Below are positions 24,464-35,355 of a stretch of 64,000 nt of DNA, one piece after another; position 1 is the stretch's first letter, and the number at the start of each line of letters is the position of its first letter. This DNA is from Onthophagus taurus (taxonomy: Eukaryota; Arthropoda; Insecta; Coleoptera; Scarabaeidae), in NCBI RefSeq assembly GCF_036711975.1, contig NC_091970.1:4223501-4287500 (forward strand). The letters run 5' to 3'. Both the position numbers and the translations under genes were made by a program. The notes beneath the pieces were generated by a model that saw only the letters and a program-made list of their open reading frames with translations, was not told the DNA's origin and did no database searches.

Positions 24464-24763
24464 ATGGATTCTTTGAAAGTAACAAGAAACTACGCTTTGT
24501 TAACATCGAAACAAAGCATAACATGCGACGCCCCAATCCGAAAACAAGACGGCCACATCGGAAGGTTCGAATGCAGCGATACGGACTCGATGAAAATCCT
24601 CCAAATGACCGCGGTTTGGGCGGGCAGATTTCCCCAAAGCGGATGCGGAGGCGAACGAGACAAGGACACGGTGTGTTTCGTCCCGGCCCCCGGATCCAAA
24701 ATCAATCAAAGTGCGATTATGGTGGATGAGTACACTTATATGACCGTTATGGATTTACCTTGA
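24464..24763 (+). CDS. uncharacterised 99-aa protein, intronless
   Basis: A single-exon frame with ATG preceded by a run of A, in sequence clearly richer in GC than its surroundings (GGGCGGGCAGATTTCCCC, CGTCCCGGCCCCCGG). The protein is soluble, with five Cys and no signal peptide or TM segment; notable patches are QSGCGGERDKDTVCF and VDEYTYMTVMDLP. I do not recognise the family. A poly(A) signal AATAAA lies at 24808-24813, 45 bp past the stop. Codon composition and the poly(A) signal argue for a real short gene. Overlapping open frames on both strands are expected from the high GC and are ignored. Confidence 0.55.
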   Translation: MDSLKVTRNYALLTSKQSITCDAPIRKQDGHIGRFECSDTDSMKILQMTAVWAGRFPQSGCGGERDKDTVCFVPAPGSKINQSAIMVDEYTYMTVMDLP

Positions 24764-25083
24764 TAAAAAGAGTAATTTGCTTAATTCGCTGACTTTTGGG
24801 AGATATCAATAAAGAGATCCATTTTTTATTGGAAATTTTGAAAATGTTTTTATTGAATTGTGCGTCTATTTGGATTTGTGTTGTTTTTAAATTAATTTTT
24901 TCAATAAAGATTATAAAAAATGCTAAATCATTTCCTCCATGGAAAAAACAAAAAAAATCTATGTGGTGAACGTCAATTTTGATTGTGTCAAAATTTTTCG
25001 CTTGGGTTTTATCGTTTTTATTTTACCTACTAAATGATCCTGCAAAATTCCGAAATTTACATTAACATTACGAAAGCGAGAAG

Positions 25084-26555
25084 ATGAGCGTGTGCGATTA
25101 CAGGAGAAGCTCCGAGACTATGCTTCACAAAGTGGACTCTTGCAAGTCAGGAGTTGACATCGTCGATGACCAGGTTACGATCCAACTTTGTAAGAGTGCT
25201 TCCGGCCCTATTCAACAACCCGGCGAATTTTCTGTTGATAGAACCTTATCGAATTCTTCGCCAAGAACCAAAAATTTATATCGATTCACCTTAAACGAAA
25301 ATCTCCTCACCATGAAGGTTGGTATTGATTGATTTTTAAATTTTTTGTAACAAGCAAAATTTAGGTAACCGATGATAATCCAGAAACTCAAGAACCCATC
25401 AATTCTTCACCGCCCAACAATGATGAAATAAAAGAAGAAATTAATGAGGAGGAGGAGAAAGCTTCAGAAGAAAATAACGCTAAAAATGGTCAAGATATCT
25501 CAAAAGAATTAAAACAATTATCCAGTCAATTATCACTTTCTTTGCAACACACCGAGATAAAAAAGGAAAAGCAAAACGAAAAGGAAAACGAAAAGGAGAA
25601 CGAAAAAGAAAATGAAAAAGAAAAACTTTTTCCATCCTCGGATCATTTCAATTTAAGATCGAGATACCCACACAGCTTCAACGACATTCCAAATCAAAGT
25701 TCGTTTCAATATCGTTTCCAAAAACAATTTGATGTACACAATATCAGATCAAACGATATCCACCCATCGGGAAATCGAAGCCACGGCGATTTAAACTTAA
25801 AGGCTCTTCTTCAAAGAGAAGATAGCTACTTAAAATCGTTGCGATTAAACGGCGATTTACGCCAAAAATACACCTACATGAATCGCCCTTACGGAATTTG
25901 GAACCACCAATACCAAATGAATCCGAAACGAGAACACTTCCAATCGTTAATGAAATTAATGAAAATGTTTAACCCCAAGAATGATAATACCACGACCAAG
26001 TTAAATAAATCGACTGAAATGTTTGATTCGACGAATCAAAACGGTGATAGTAAAAGCGAATTAAAAAGTATAATAAACGATAAAGTTGAGTTAAACGAAA
26101 ATGAATCTCGAATGAGTAATGAGTCGATTGATCCGATGGATATTCATCGATTAAAAACGGCTTGCACCTCGATGTGTAACCAATTAAACGAGATCCACAC
26201 CACTATCAGTTACGTTCATGGTGATCTTAAAAATTTAATTGCGACGATATCCCCGACACCTAGTATGTGTTTAATGGAAGAAATCGCGGAATTAAGAGAA
26301 GCCTACGAGGTAACCGCCAACAACGATAGGAAGCGCGATATGCAAATGAGACAAATCGAGGTGCAACTTCACGATATTTGTAATAAATTGGAGAAGGTTG
26401 ATTTTCCGAAAAAAAAGAAATTTTTGTATACGTACCTTTTAGTCCCGGTGCTTGGTTGTGTTGCGTTATGCACTATTGCTTTATTGGGCGATGGGAAGCG
26501 AGAAATTCCGATTGATGTCGTTGCTTCGACTGTGATGGATAAAGTTGTTAACTGA
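25084..26555 (+). CDS. uncharacterised 474-aa protein with disordered N-terminus, coiled coil and C-terminal TM
   Basis: Exons 25084-25317 and 25365-26555, a 47-nt phase-0 intron. Residues 1-80 are Ser-rich. About 80-165 is acidic and then carries four EKEN-type repeats (NEKENEKENEKEKE-like). A middle region is rich in Arg, Asn and Met (RPYGIWNHQYQMNPKREHFQ). Residues of about 350-430 form helical heptads (MDIHRLKTACTSMCNQLNEI; EIAELREAYEV; MRQIEVQLHDICNKLEKV). A single hydrophobic segment (YTYLLVPVLGCVALCTIALL) lies about 25 residues from the end. This looks like a tail-anchored protein with a long cytosolic part. The family is not recognised. It shares orientation with the short gene upstream, 320 bp away. 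Confidence 0.65.
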
Positions 26556-26937
26556 TTGAGTTTTTTTTTTGTTTGTGTGGAATTCATTTTTGTTAATATT
26601 AAATCGGTGTGTACGGTTGGAGGTTTGCTCTAAAATGCTTCAAAAATGAATCATCTATAAATTGTACGGGAAACATGGAATTATTCCTTTGAAATAAAAA
26701 TAATTTGTAAATTTTCTGTGTTGAGAAAAGCTTCATTATTTATTTTAAGTATTTATGCATTTGTCTCAGCAGCACAGCTGGTTTGGTAATTAATTAACCA
26801 ATACATTTGTGTTGAATTGAGTAAGGTTCTTAAAATTCTTTTAACGGACTTGACAACAAAAACTAGAGCTAACACTCACATTAGATCTATAAACATTCTG
26901 GTTTAGCCCTGCGTCTCTTCGGATAAACCTAACGTTT
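26556..26937. repeat. 3' flank with a fragment of the CTAGAACTAACAC repeat
   Basis: After the 3' UTR (AATAAA near 26693), positions 26862-26935 match one arm of the dispersed repeat (AAAACTAGAGCTAACACTC, then ATTCTGGTTTAGCCCTGCGT). The fragment abuts the inverted-repeat element that starts at 26938. No gene. Confidence 0.5.
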
Positions 26938-27298
26938 CTATAGTCGAGCCGTCGAATTTGTGCAGTGATAAATCACCGTGACAGGTAGGTAAATTTCTCA
27001 CATCGAAGGTCGCCCTGTCCGGATTCGTCAAAGTAAGTGACCACACCCCTCCTGGGGGTAGCGCACTGAGCGCGTTACTGGGGACAAAAAAATAATAAAA
27101 GCCGCCGACGCACTGTGAACAGTATTCAAAACTTCTTATCTGACTGTAAAGGAAGGTTTATTCTCGTATAGTGTAGCTGCGCCTTATAGACCCTGGCGGG
27201 AGTAGGCGGTTACATAACGAAGGAACCGACTACCCCTTTTTTTGTAAGTACCTGTCACGGTGATTTACCACTGCACAAATTCGACGGCTCGACTATAG
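26938..27298. mobile_element. 361-bp MITE with about 53-bp terminal inverted repeats
   Basis: The left end CTATAGTCGAGCCGTCGAAT continues through GTGATAAATCACCGTGACAGG. The right end is its reverse complement, finishing CGGCTCGACTATAG at 27298, with only a few differences across about 53 bp. The interior is GC-richer than the surroundings (CACCCCTCCTGGGGGTAGCG; GCCGCCGACGCAC) and contains no ORF. The close match of the arms suggests recent insertion. A target duplication could not be fixed because the ends are palindromic with flanking TA. Confidence 0.75.
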
Positions 27299-27706
27299 TT
27301 CAAGGGTTGGTTCAATAAAAATAACCTAGCGACATCTATCATTAAATAGTAGAACTAATCCTTCTAATCGAAAGCCCTCTTTTGCAAGTAACCAATTAAT
27401 TCTGCTAGGGTGAAACAGATGCCGCCCAAAAATCAATTTCTTTTTTTTTTCATTCCTAAAGCAATAATTATTATATTACTTTATTAACTTCAAGTTGGTT
27501 GTTATTAATTCTAATATTAAAATTTTTTTCTGATTTAATTAATTTTATTGTACAATATATTTTATTGTACATACAGTATTTCATCATACGCGTTTCATTA
27601 ATTTCAAAGGCAAGTGAAAAATTATTTATTTATGAATTCGCTTTTATTGAATTTGTTTCCTAATTTTTTTTGCAACACGAAAACCATCCCGTGATTTTGT
27701 AAAGGG

Positions 27707-27868
27707 GCTTATCCACGGTCAAGCATGCTCGTCATGTATGCTGTTCAGTCTTTGATGTAAGAAACGGCATTTCTTATATCAAAGAAACCGTCTCATGCAG
27801 CCCCATTCACGGTCAATCTTGCATGATAGCTTGCGATGGTCGTCATGCATACATGACCCTGGATAGGC
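27707..27868. mobile_element. 162-bp palindromic MITE-like element
   Basis: Ends GCTTATCCACGGTCAAGCAT and, inverted, GCCTATCCAGGGTCATGTAT agree at about 18 of the first 22 positions. The centre has a strong hairpin (CTTTGATGTAAGAAA, 5-nt loop, TTTCTTATATCAAAG at about 27751-27785). The CGTCATG and CACGGTCA motifs recur in both halves. Non-coding. 27299-27706 to its left is AT-rich with no feature. Confidence 0.6.
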
Positions 27869-28013
27869 TGGTATAATTGGCATTACAAAACAAAACTAAC
27901 CTTACTGTCATAAATAAATTTCATAGTAACAATGTCAAATAAATCAAATAAAAATTTCGTTAAAAAAATATTGACATTTAATAAAAGATTTTTATAAAAG
28001 TTTAACTAAAAAA

Positions 28014-28669
28014 ATGGGAAATAGAATTAGTCGAATTTTAAAAAGATTATTTGATTACCCCATCAAAAGAAAACCGATTTGTTTTTATCGCCAAGAAGAT
28101 TTTTCATCAACCGGAGAACCTTTACCGAAAGAAGAACAAGATACCCACGGCCCTTTAACAGAATACGACAAACTCGTCCAAGCCTTTTATAGCCGATTAC
28201 TAGAACAGCGAAGACAAAGTCGCGAAAATGAAGAGAAAAATCGCCAATACAATTTACAAAAAGTGATGCAAAGATTTCCGGGTTGGAACGAATTGACAAT
28301 CTCAAATTTGCACAGTTTGTTCTTATTGTTCGACCAAAATTTGAATGGGATGTTAAATTTCGACGATTTGTACGAATGTTCTTTAAATTAAAAAAAAAAT
28401 TAAATTTAATTCATTTTAGTTCTGCCGTTCTTGAAAGTTTAGGCGACGAAAGTTCTTGCGAATATAGAAAACAGAAATTTGACGAGACCGATATCGATAT
28501 GGACGGATGGGTTAGTTACGATGAATATTTAGAGATGGTTTATAAATTCAACAAACAAGAAGGGAACGAATTAGTCGGACTCGCAAAGCTTTGTTACGAA
28601 ATAGCTGAAAATATAAAATTCGTTAGCAGCCTTTCAGTCGGGGAACAACTTGAATACGGATTATTTTAA
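28014..28669 (+). CDS. EF-hand calcium-binding protein with N-myristoylation-type start
   Basis: Exons 28014-28369 and 28420-28669 (50-nt intron, phase 2) give 201 aa. The N-terminus MGNRIS fits the myristoylation consensus, followed by a basic cluster (RILKRLFDYPIKRK), so membrane attachment is likely. Two EF loops are visible: DQNLNGMLNFDD (last position Asp instead of Glu) and DIDMDGWVSYDE (canonical). A further helix pair may lie between Tyr 50 and Arg 90. I do not recognise a named orthologue; the general plan resembles small Ca2+ sensors such as calcineurin B or recoverin. Its stop codon is only 30 bp from the stop codon of the convergent PPP phosphatase gene, so the 3' UTRs must overlap. 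Confidence 0.8.
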
Positions 28670-28699
28670 TTTTAATTCATTAAAATGTTTTAACAAAGT

Positions 28700-31600
28700 T
28701 TAAGACGATGTTTCTAGTCTTAAAACTCTTAATTTCCCTTGATCCGCCAAAATGCAAGCTGCTTCATTTTGACCACCGCAATATTTCGAGGAGGAGAATA
28801 CGGTTAATAATTTAGCTTTTTGTTGTATCTGGAAAATATTAATTTTTTTTAATAAAAAAATACAGTAAAACCTCGATATAATGAACCTCGTTAGAACTAA
28901 CAAAATGTTTGATGTCATATCCAAAAACTGGATAAAAATGAATGTCCAAAATCAAGGACGGAAGTTCTGCTTTTAAATGTTATTATCTTATATTGAATTA
29001 AAAGTGGAACTAACACTAGATATAGAACTAGAAATACTCGGATTTAGCGCCACGTCTCCTGAGAGGGCTAAACCCAAATGTTTGTAATTCTAGTATTAGT
29101 TCCACTTTTAGTTCAATAAAAATTTTCAATAATCTAGCGTTGAATAGAAATTAAAACCAGAACAAACACTAGACCTAGAATCTTTCTAGTTCTAGGTCTA
29201 GTGTTTGTTCTAGTTTTACTTCAATGAGAATATACAACAATCCAAACTGAACAACTAAAACTAGAGTTAAGACTAGCATTAGAAACGTTCAGGTTTAGCC
29301 GCCGAAGGAAACACACGACATAACCTATGTTCACGTCGTTTGAAATATCTTAGGAGTTGTTCAGGTTATAACCCTAATAAATCTACAGCTTCTAACGAAG
29401 TTGGCAAATTATTTTGGAGGAAATACAAATAACATACAAAAGTATGAATTAAAAGATGTACAACTAAACCCGAATGTTTCTAGTTGTAGTGTTAGTTCTA
29501 ATTGTTATTAAGTGTTGCTTTGTGCAACAATATTAGAAATTTTTCATGTAACAGACTTTTAGCTATATTGAGGTTGTACTGTATTATTTTTAATTGATGA
29601 GGTTACATTAAATCCAGCTCCTGCAACTTCGTGAGCCCTAATTAAATGGGATAACCCATTCGCATTCAAAAATCTTTCCAAAGCTTCAACACTAAAAACG
29701 TGGGCAGTCCCTCGTCTTATATTTGTAGCAAAACCATCATTTGACATTAATTCCATTGCTGTTGTATCATTAACAGTTGATTTTCTAAAACAAAAATTAA
29801 TCACATTTAGTTAATTAATTTACAAACATCTTACTTAACAGGATCATTCCACATTAATTCCCAAGCTAAGGCACTTTCTTGGTCTGGGCACCTTAACGGA
29901 ACGGGGATTTGGTTGATTGCATTAATAACCGGGCAAAGATACGGAGGTGGAATGCCACCGTGAGTACAAAAAACTTTTCTGTCGATTGTTGCAGCTAGCG
30001 GCATACAATCGAATACTTTATTCACAGCCTCAAACACTTCCTCTCCAGTTTTATTTCCAAATTTATTAATACACTCGCCGTAAAACGAAAATAATCGTTG
30101 AACATCACGAATTTCGTGATTTCCTCTCAATAAATAAATTTTTTGGGGAGTTTGAAGTTTGTAACAAACCAAATAAGTGATCACCTCTAATCCATAAGCT
30201 CCCCGATCGACGTAATCGCCCAAAAAAATTAAATTGCACGGACACAAACATGGCCCTAAATGCCAAAACACTTTTTCAAAACTAATTAAATCGGATAAGT
30301 TTCCGTGAAGATCCCCCATTACGTAAATAGGCGATTGTAACTCGAGCAATCTTGGTTCCGCTTTAATCATTCCTTGGACTTGCTCACAAACTCCCATTAA
30401 ATGTTTAGCGAACACTGCGGCGTCTAATAAGCCCCAAGTAAAACTTGATTTTCCTTTCGAATAAGTTTTTTGCTTGTTTAATTGGTGGAGATATCGCAAA
30501 CTTTTTAATAACTCGTTACTTGCCGATTCTTGGTTGAAAACAGTCATTGAAACTCTTCTTAATTGTTCTGGAGTCGATTTTTGGAGGATTGTTAAAGCCG
30601 TTGCACTCAAAGCAGCTTAAAAAATGATTTTGATTAATTAATTTTGATATTTTTTTAATTTAATTATTTACTTTGAGCGTTCCATATTTGATCAACATTA
30701 ATTAAAGTTGCGCTTCGTTGTAATCGCACGATATGAGTTGCTAATTCATAACCTTTAGTTTCAACTTGAAGTTTGTATCCAGTTAAAAAACCTAAAAAAA
30801 AAATTTTTATGAATCAACGAAAGTCAAAAAAATCAAAATAATCCCGAAAAAAAAATTTTTTTAGGTTACCTTCAGTTCCTTTTCTTTTAATATCCGGGGG
30901 TTCTTGCGCTTTAAATTTAAGTTCTCTTCGACTATAAAAATAAAATAGGATATGAATCACAAATAAATTATGAATACAAGTTTTTTTTACAAGGTTTGTT
31001 GCATGTATTGTTGTGCCGTTTTTGCTGATCGAAAAATGTGAGATGTTCCTCGTATCTTTAGTGTACCAACAGCAACGAGAAATGCCGCGACCGTTAATTG
31101 GCTGTTATTTGAGAATCCTAGATGCCTAAGAATAATATGGGTTATGAACATAATTAAAATTGAATTAGTTACTTGTAAATAGCATCAGCGTCCTTCATTT
31201 GCTCCGCGACGTCCGGTGGGATACTCTTCGACTTTCTCATTACTCCTATAAATTGGGCAAATTCGCTTACGTTTAAAACGTTGTCACAATCTCTATCGAA
31301 GAATCTAAAAATGTATCTACATCGAAGCTCCGCCGGTCCACCCCCATGAGATGTATTCGGGTCAACGGCTCCAAGAAAATAAATGTATTCACGAAAAGAT
31401 ATCCCATTTCGATTTGCGACATCAGCTGATCTAAAAAAAAATTATGAATGGTTAATTATGGATTAGATTAATTATAAATAAATTACTTAAAAACCCATTG
31501 AGCATCTTCTCGAACCCACCCCAATTCCATTATAAATCGTATAAAAGCTTGTTTTCCCATATACACACACGGAAAAGACAAAAAAATAAATTCCTTTAAT

Positions 31601-33189
31601 AATTGGGTTTGTACTAAAAATTTAACACGATTTAGCTAAATTATACTAAAAAAAGATAAACAAACTACATTGAGTATCAAATCCAGCCGATTCCATTAAT
31701 TGTTCATAAACCGTTGAGTGGCCTGGATTAACTAAAATTTCCGTTCCGATTTCTGTGAGTTTTCCATTTTGAACGTATTCGGTGGCCCAAGGGATCTTAT
31801 AGCTCGCCACAAAATTTGGTTGGACATGTTCCCTAATTGAGTTGTAATAAATAATCAATTCCGGGCTTCTTAAACCCGCCGATTGTAAAAGTTTTATTAA
31901 TTCCGAGTCGTTAACCCAACGAAGTTTTCCTCGAAACTAAAAAAAATTAAAATACAAATAATAAAATGGATTAACTCACTATTGGAAAGATTCAAGAATC
32001 ATCGTGTGGCTTAAAAATAGATGATTTTTTTTAAATCACTGTGAAATGGCTCAAAAAAAAACACGTTAAAAATAAAAAGAAAGTGCGGAAAAGTGTAGAA
32101 CATATCGAAAAATCACAAAGTTACGATGTGACGTCACCAGCAATGTTAACCATGCATTTTCCTATTAAACGGGTCAACACCTAACCTACAAATTGTTTAT
32201 TTTATAGCCACACACAAAATCAATCTGATAAGCTTCAAATTAAGTTATTTTCACTAAACTGTTTTTCCTAGGCTTTCGATGTATAACGACTGACTACCTG
32301 TCATTAAATAGACTGTGCGTCAATAGACTCTGTGTTAATACTAGAACTAACACTAGACCGAATCCTAACCCAATCCTGAATTTACAACCCACCCTCTACT
32401 CCATGCCCATGCCGACATTTGAGAAATTCGCACCGGTTTAAATGTTAATTAACCTAACTCAAAGTGAAATTTCTACACAAAATTCTGAAATAATTCAGTA
32501 AATTAGGTGTATCCGAATGTTACGTTTACACAGAGTGGACCCACCCCGTCTAAAAAAATATCTCGCATCTGGGTGACCAAGAATCGAGTGTTGTAGCAGC
32601 AATTTTTAAATCTGTAATGGAAGGGACACAGAAAGATATCACTCAACAGAAGAATAGTTTCAGTAAATAGTCTTCAGCCAGTAGTTTAAAGTGATTTTTC
32701 AGTATGTTTTACACTTTTCCCGTACTTTTTTTTTATTTATAATTGCTTACTAGAGTGATTTTCCGTCGATTAAAAAAAATTGTCGATTTCACTTTTAACC
32801 ACCTAACTCACTTTTCCTTTGCACGCTTTTGATTTGTTCCTTTCATCGTCGGAGATAACCGATAAATAAATACAATGATACACCCATGTGCTGTTTTGTT
32901 GATCGGGTAAACATATCTTAAAGATGCGGTGTAATTTCGTGATTAAATCGTTTTGAAAAATCTAAAACCGAAAGATTTTAAAATCAATTAAAAATTTTAT
33001 AAATCTTACGTCAATAATTTCCTTTGATAATTCCGATCTCCAATTATCACTATCGTTGACTTTAATGGAAGGTATCCAATATTCGCTGGTTGTACTTTCA
33101 AGAGCTAACATCATCGAGTGATCAGCTCGGCAATAGGCAATAAAAGAAATAACATTGGATATATCGGATATCGCACGAAAAAGAGACAT
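28700..33189 (-). CDS. PPP-family Ser/Thr protein phosphatase with N-terminal EF-hand region
   Basis: Eleven exons (minus): 33189-33010, 32961-32812, 31936-31669, 31613-31487, 31430-31173, 31125-30991, 30931-30870, 30791-30672, 30615-29835, 29784-29607, 28828-28700; 795 aa with frame kept at every junction. The catalytic domain (about residues 530-785) has all PPP signatures: GDLHGN, GDYVDRG, RGNHE, HGG, RAHE and FSSSKYCGG. An EF-hand-like segment near residue 290 (FFDRDCDNVLNVSEFAQF) lies N-terminal to the catalytic core, the reverse of RdgC/PPEF. Residues 1-240 match nothing I recognise (YWIPSIKVNDSDNW; STWVYHCIYLSV). Introns 2 (850 bp) and 10 (778 bp) host repeats; the rest are short. The phosphatase should be active and probably Ca2+-modulated. 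Confidence 0.88.
28990..29510. repeat. cluster of CTAGAACTAACAC repeat arms in the last intron of the phosphatase
   Basis: At least five arm copies in alternating orientation (about 28998-29060, 29075-29130, 29150-29215, 29240-29290 and 29465-29510) carry AACTAACACTAGA and its complement beside AATGTTTCTAG, with TTTAGC and TTCAATAAAAAT links. They form several possible hairpins. Non-coding; probably nested or tandem MITE debris. Confidence 0.65.
32033..32762. mobile_element. about 730-bp inverted-repeat element in phosphatase intron 2
   Basis: The left arm AAATCACTGTGAAATGG ... AAGTGCGGAAAAGTGTAGAA ... GAAAAATCAC is mirrored on the right (GTGATTTTTCAGTATG ... ACACTTTTCCCGTAC ... GAGTGATTT) as an imperfect 80-bp inverted repeat. 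It contains a fragment of the CTAGAACTAACAC repeat at about 32340 and no ORF. It sits wholly within the intron between exons 2 and 3. Confidence 0.55.
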
Positions 33190-33376
33190 GATTTCTAATA
33201 ACTGATTTATTTAAATGTGTTTGACATTAATTAACCTAAAAATTAATGTCAATTCAAAAAATAAGATTTAGTTTTCATTATTTTGTAATACACTCACAAC
33301 TTAAATTAAAAGAAGCAAAAAATACGTCAAAAAAATTATACAAATTCATAAATCAAAACTTCGCCACACCAAAATA

Positions 33377-34400
33377 TCATCTTGAACTACTAGAACTAGA
33401 TCTACTATGTTTTCGGCGTCTCTGAGGGGGGCTCCTCGAATGAGGTCTCCTCCTCGGAGGGCTTCTTCTTGGAGGTCTCATCGGTGATCTCCTCCTAAAT
33501 CGCGGTGGGGTTCTTCGGTGAGGTGGGGGTCTCCTCATATGCATTGGCATTGGGCTTCGTCTTGGGGGTAAAGGTCTGGGTTTTGGGATTAAAACGGGAG
33601 CGGCTGTTATTTCTTGTCCATCGATTTGTCCTCCGTCCATATGTTTCATTGCGTTTTCAGCTTCATCCGCATTATTAAATTCAACGTAAGCATATCCCCT
33701 CCCGATGTGAGGGTGAATATGATCCTTCGGAAACTCAACGTGTTTAATCATCCCATAAGTGCCAAAAATCTCCATGATATGTTCTTTCGTAACCGTTCGA
33801 GTTAATCGTCCGATATGAATTTTCGTCGGACGAGGAGTGGGTGAACGCCTCCTTCGTTTACGTCTTGGGGACCTCGAACGTGATTTCGAACGAGGTTTCG
33901 CGTTGGGATCTTTAGACAGCGGTTTTCCGGGTTCTTTTTTTGCTTCGTCTTTAATTATTTCTTTATCCTTCGATTTTTCTTTTTCACCGCCATCATCCTT
34001 AAGTTTTTTCTCTCGGCTACGCCTTGCTTGTTTACTTGAAGACCTTCGTTTTGGTCTAGTTCGGTTATTATCACTACTCGAAGTAGATGAATCGGAAGTT
34101 GAGCTACTCGATCTTGAGCTGGTGCTAGAACTTGACGAACTAGAACTCCTCGAACCCGAAGATGAACTCGAATCGGATGAACTAAAGATTAATCAATCAA
34201 AAATTAGTCAATATGATTAATTTTATTAATTACCTTCCGCTACTATCGCTGCTGCTGGATCCTGAAACGGTTCTTTTTCGACTTTCCCTGGATTTTTCGA
34301 GTTTTTTCTTCTCTTTATCTTCACTTTCCGAACCCGAATGTCGCGCCCTTATTGGAATAATACGTTAAAGGATTTTCATCTTTTTTTAATAAACTTACAT
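33377..34400 (-). CDS. RnpS1: RNA-binding protein with serine-rich domain 1 (RNPS1)
   Basis: Exons (minus): the AT of the start codon at 34400-34399, then 34347-34234 and 34181-33377; 306 aa. Order: acidic/Lys N-terminus (MARHSGSESEDKEKKKLEK), a long poly-Ser/Arg stretch, KIHIGRLTRTVTKEHIMEIFG (RNP2 and first helix), GRGYAYVEF (RNP1), a Pro/Arg-rich region and an RS C-terminus. RNPS1 is an ASAP/PSAP and exon-junction complex component that regulates splicing and nonsense-mediated decay. The start codon is split by a 51-nt intron (AT|G, donor GTAAGT, acceptor AATAAG). No in-frame ATG lies downstream before the RRM within exon 2, which supports this start. Confidence 0.9.
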
Positions 34401-34635
34401 TTTTTTAGGTAGTGATGAAGGAAATTATGAGTTTCACTAAAAAAAATCACCACAATACCAAATAAACATGATTTTTATCCACTTAAACCCATCACAACAC
34501 GCTGACGCTAACCAAAAGGGCCGCACGAAGATAGCAACAAGCCAAATAGTAACTTGTAGTACCAACTTAAATTTAAGCCAGATTTTTCTTAATTTATTTA
34601 TAACAAATTAACTAATTTGATTATTTAATTTCAGG

Positions 34636-34862
34636 TTCGGGGTACTATTCCGATTTACACCAAGACAAGCTGATATTATATAATAATCACTGGGACTTTA
34701 ACCAATAAAATGGCACCGGCTGTAAGGAAGAATGTTAGAGAATGCGATAGAATCATCCCGTTGATATTTATGTACCCGGATGTCCACCAACAGCTGAATC
34801 GCTGATGTATGATATTTTACAATTACAGAAGAAAATAAAAAATATGCGAACAGTTCAATTAT
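34636..34862 (+). pseudogene. partial, decayed duplicate of NDUFS7 exon 2
   Basis: Starts at an intron-like acceptor (TTTCAG|GTTCGG) and matches intact NDUFS7 exon 2 downstream: DNA for 'TPRQADII', '[10 protein letters not shown]', 'ECDRIIP', '[12 protein letters not shown]' and 'DILQLQKK' is legible. The middle of the exon, including the [12 protein letters not shown] cluster-binding stretch, is missing and frame changes occur. Exon 1 is absent. Retained splice-acceptor sequence and the tandem position 700 bp upstream point to a DNA-level segmental duplication, not a retrocopy. Confidence 0.85.
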
Positions 34863-35355
34863 AGTATCGAAAATAATTATTTTTTTAAATCAAATAAATT
34901 TTTTACTACATAACCTCAAAAATTTTTAGTATAATTCATTGTTGCCAACTTACTTACCTAATAACAAATTTAACACAATTTTTAGTTATTAAACTAAAAT
35001 TAATTTATTTTAAATAATTTTAATCGAAAATAATTATTAATTTTAATTGTTTAATTAATTTTAAATTATTCCTTAATAAATCGATAAAGCTCATCTGACA
35101 GGTCAACCTGACCATTTTAAATTCCCCTAAATGGAAGTCTCTGTTTTTATTACGTAAAAATCTCAAAATAAATCCAAAAAATTATTGTACGCAATTCATT
35201 TTTACAAGGTACTTAAACGAAATCTTAATCGCGTTATTAAAGAACCTAATTTAACTAATTTTTCTAGTTTAAGTTAATAAATTTAGCGTATAGCCCAATT
35301 TGACATAACATAACCTATAAGAAAATTTTTTTATAGAAATGTTTTTATTTTTTAG
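34863..35355. promoter_or_regulatory. NDUFS7 upstream region with probable 5' UTR intron
   Basis: About 490 bp of AT-rich sequence. The NDUFS7 ATG at 35356 directly follows a splice acceptor (TATTTTTTAG|ATG), and a donor ACAAG|GTACTT lies near 35206-35213, so a non-coding first exon around 35150-35207 is likely. Confidence 0.5.

Noticed and set aside
28700-33189. RdgC/PPEF orthologue
   Set aside because: RdgC has EF hands after the catalytic domain and an N-terminal IQ motif; here the EF region precedes the catalytic core and no IQ motif was seen.
33614-34220. Two plus-strand frames opposite RNPS1
   Set aside because: Complement of RRM and Ser/Arg codons; the minus strand has clear RNP motifs.
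34636-34862. Second NDUFS7 gene
   Set aside because: Missing exon 1 and the central cluster-binding part, with frame changes; called a pseudogene instead.
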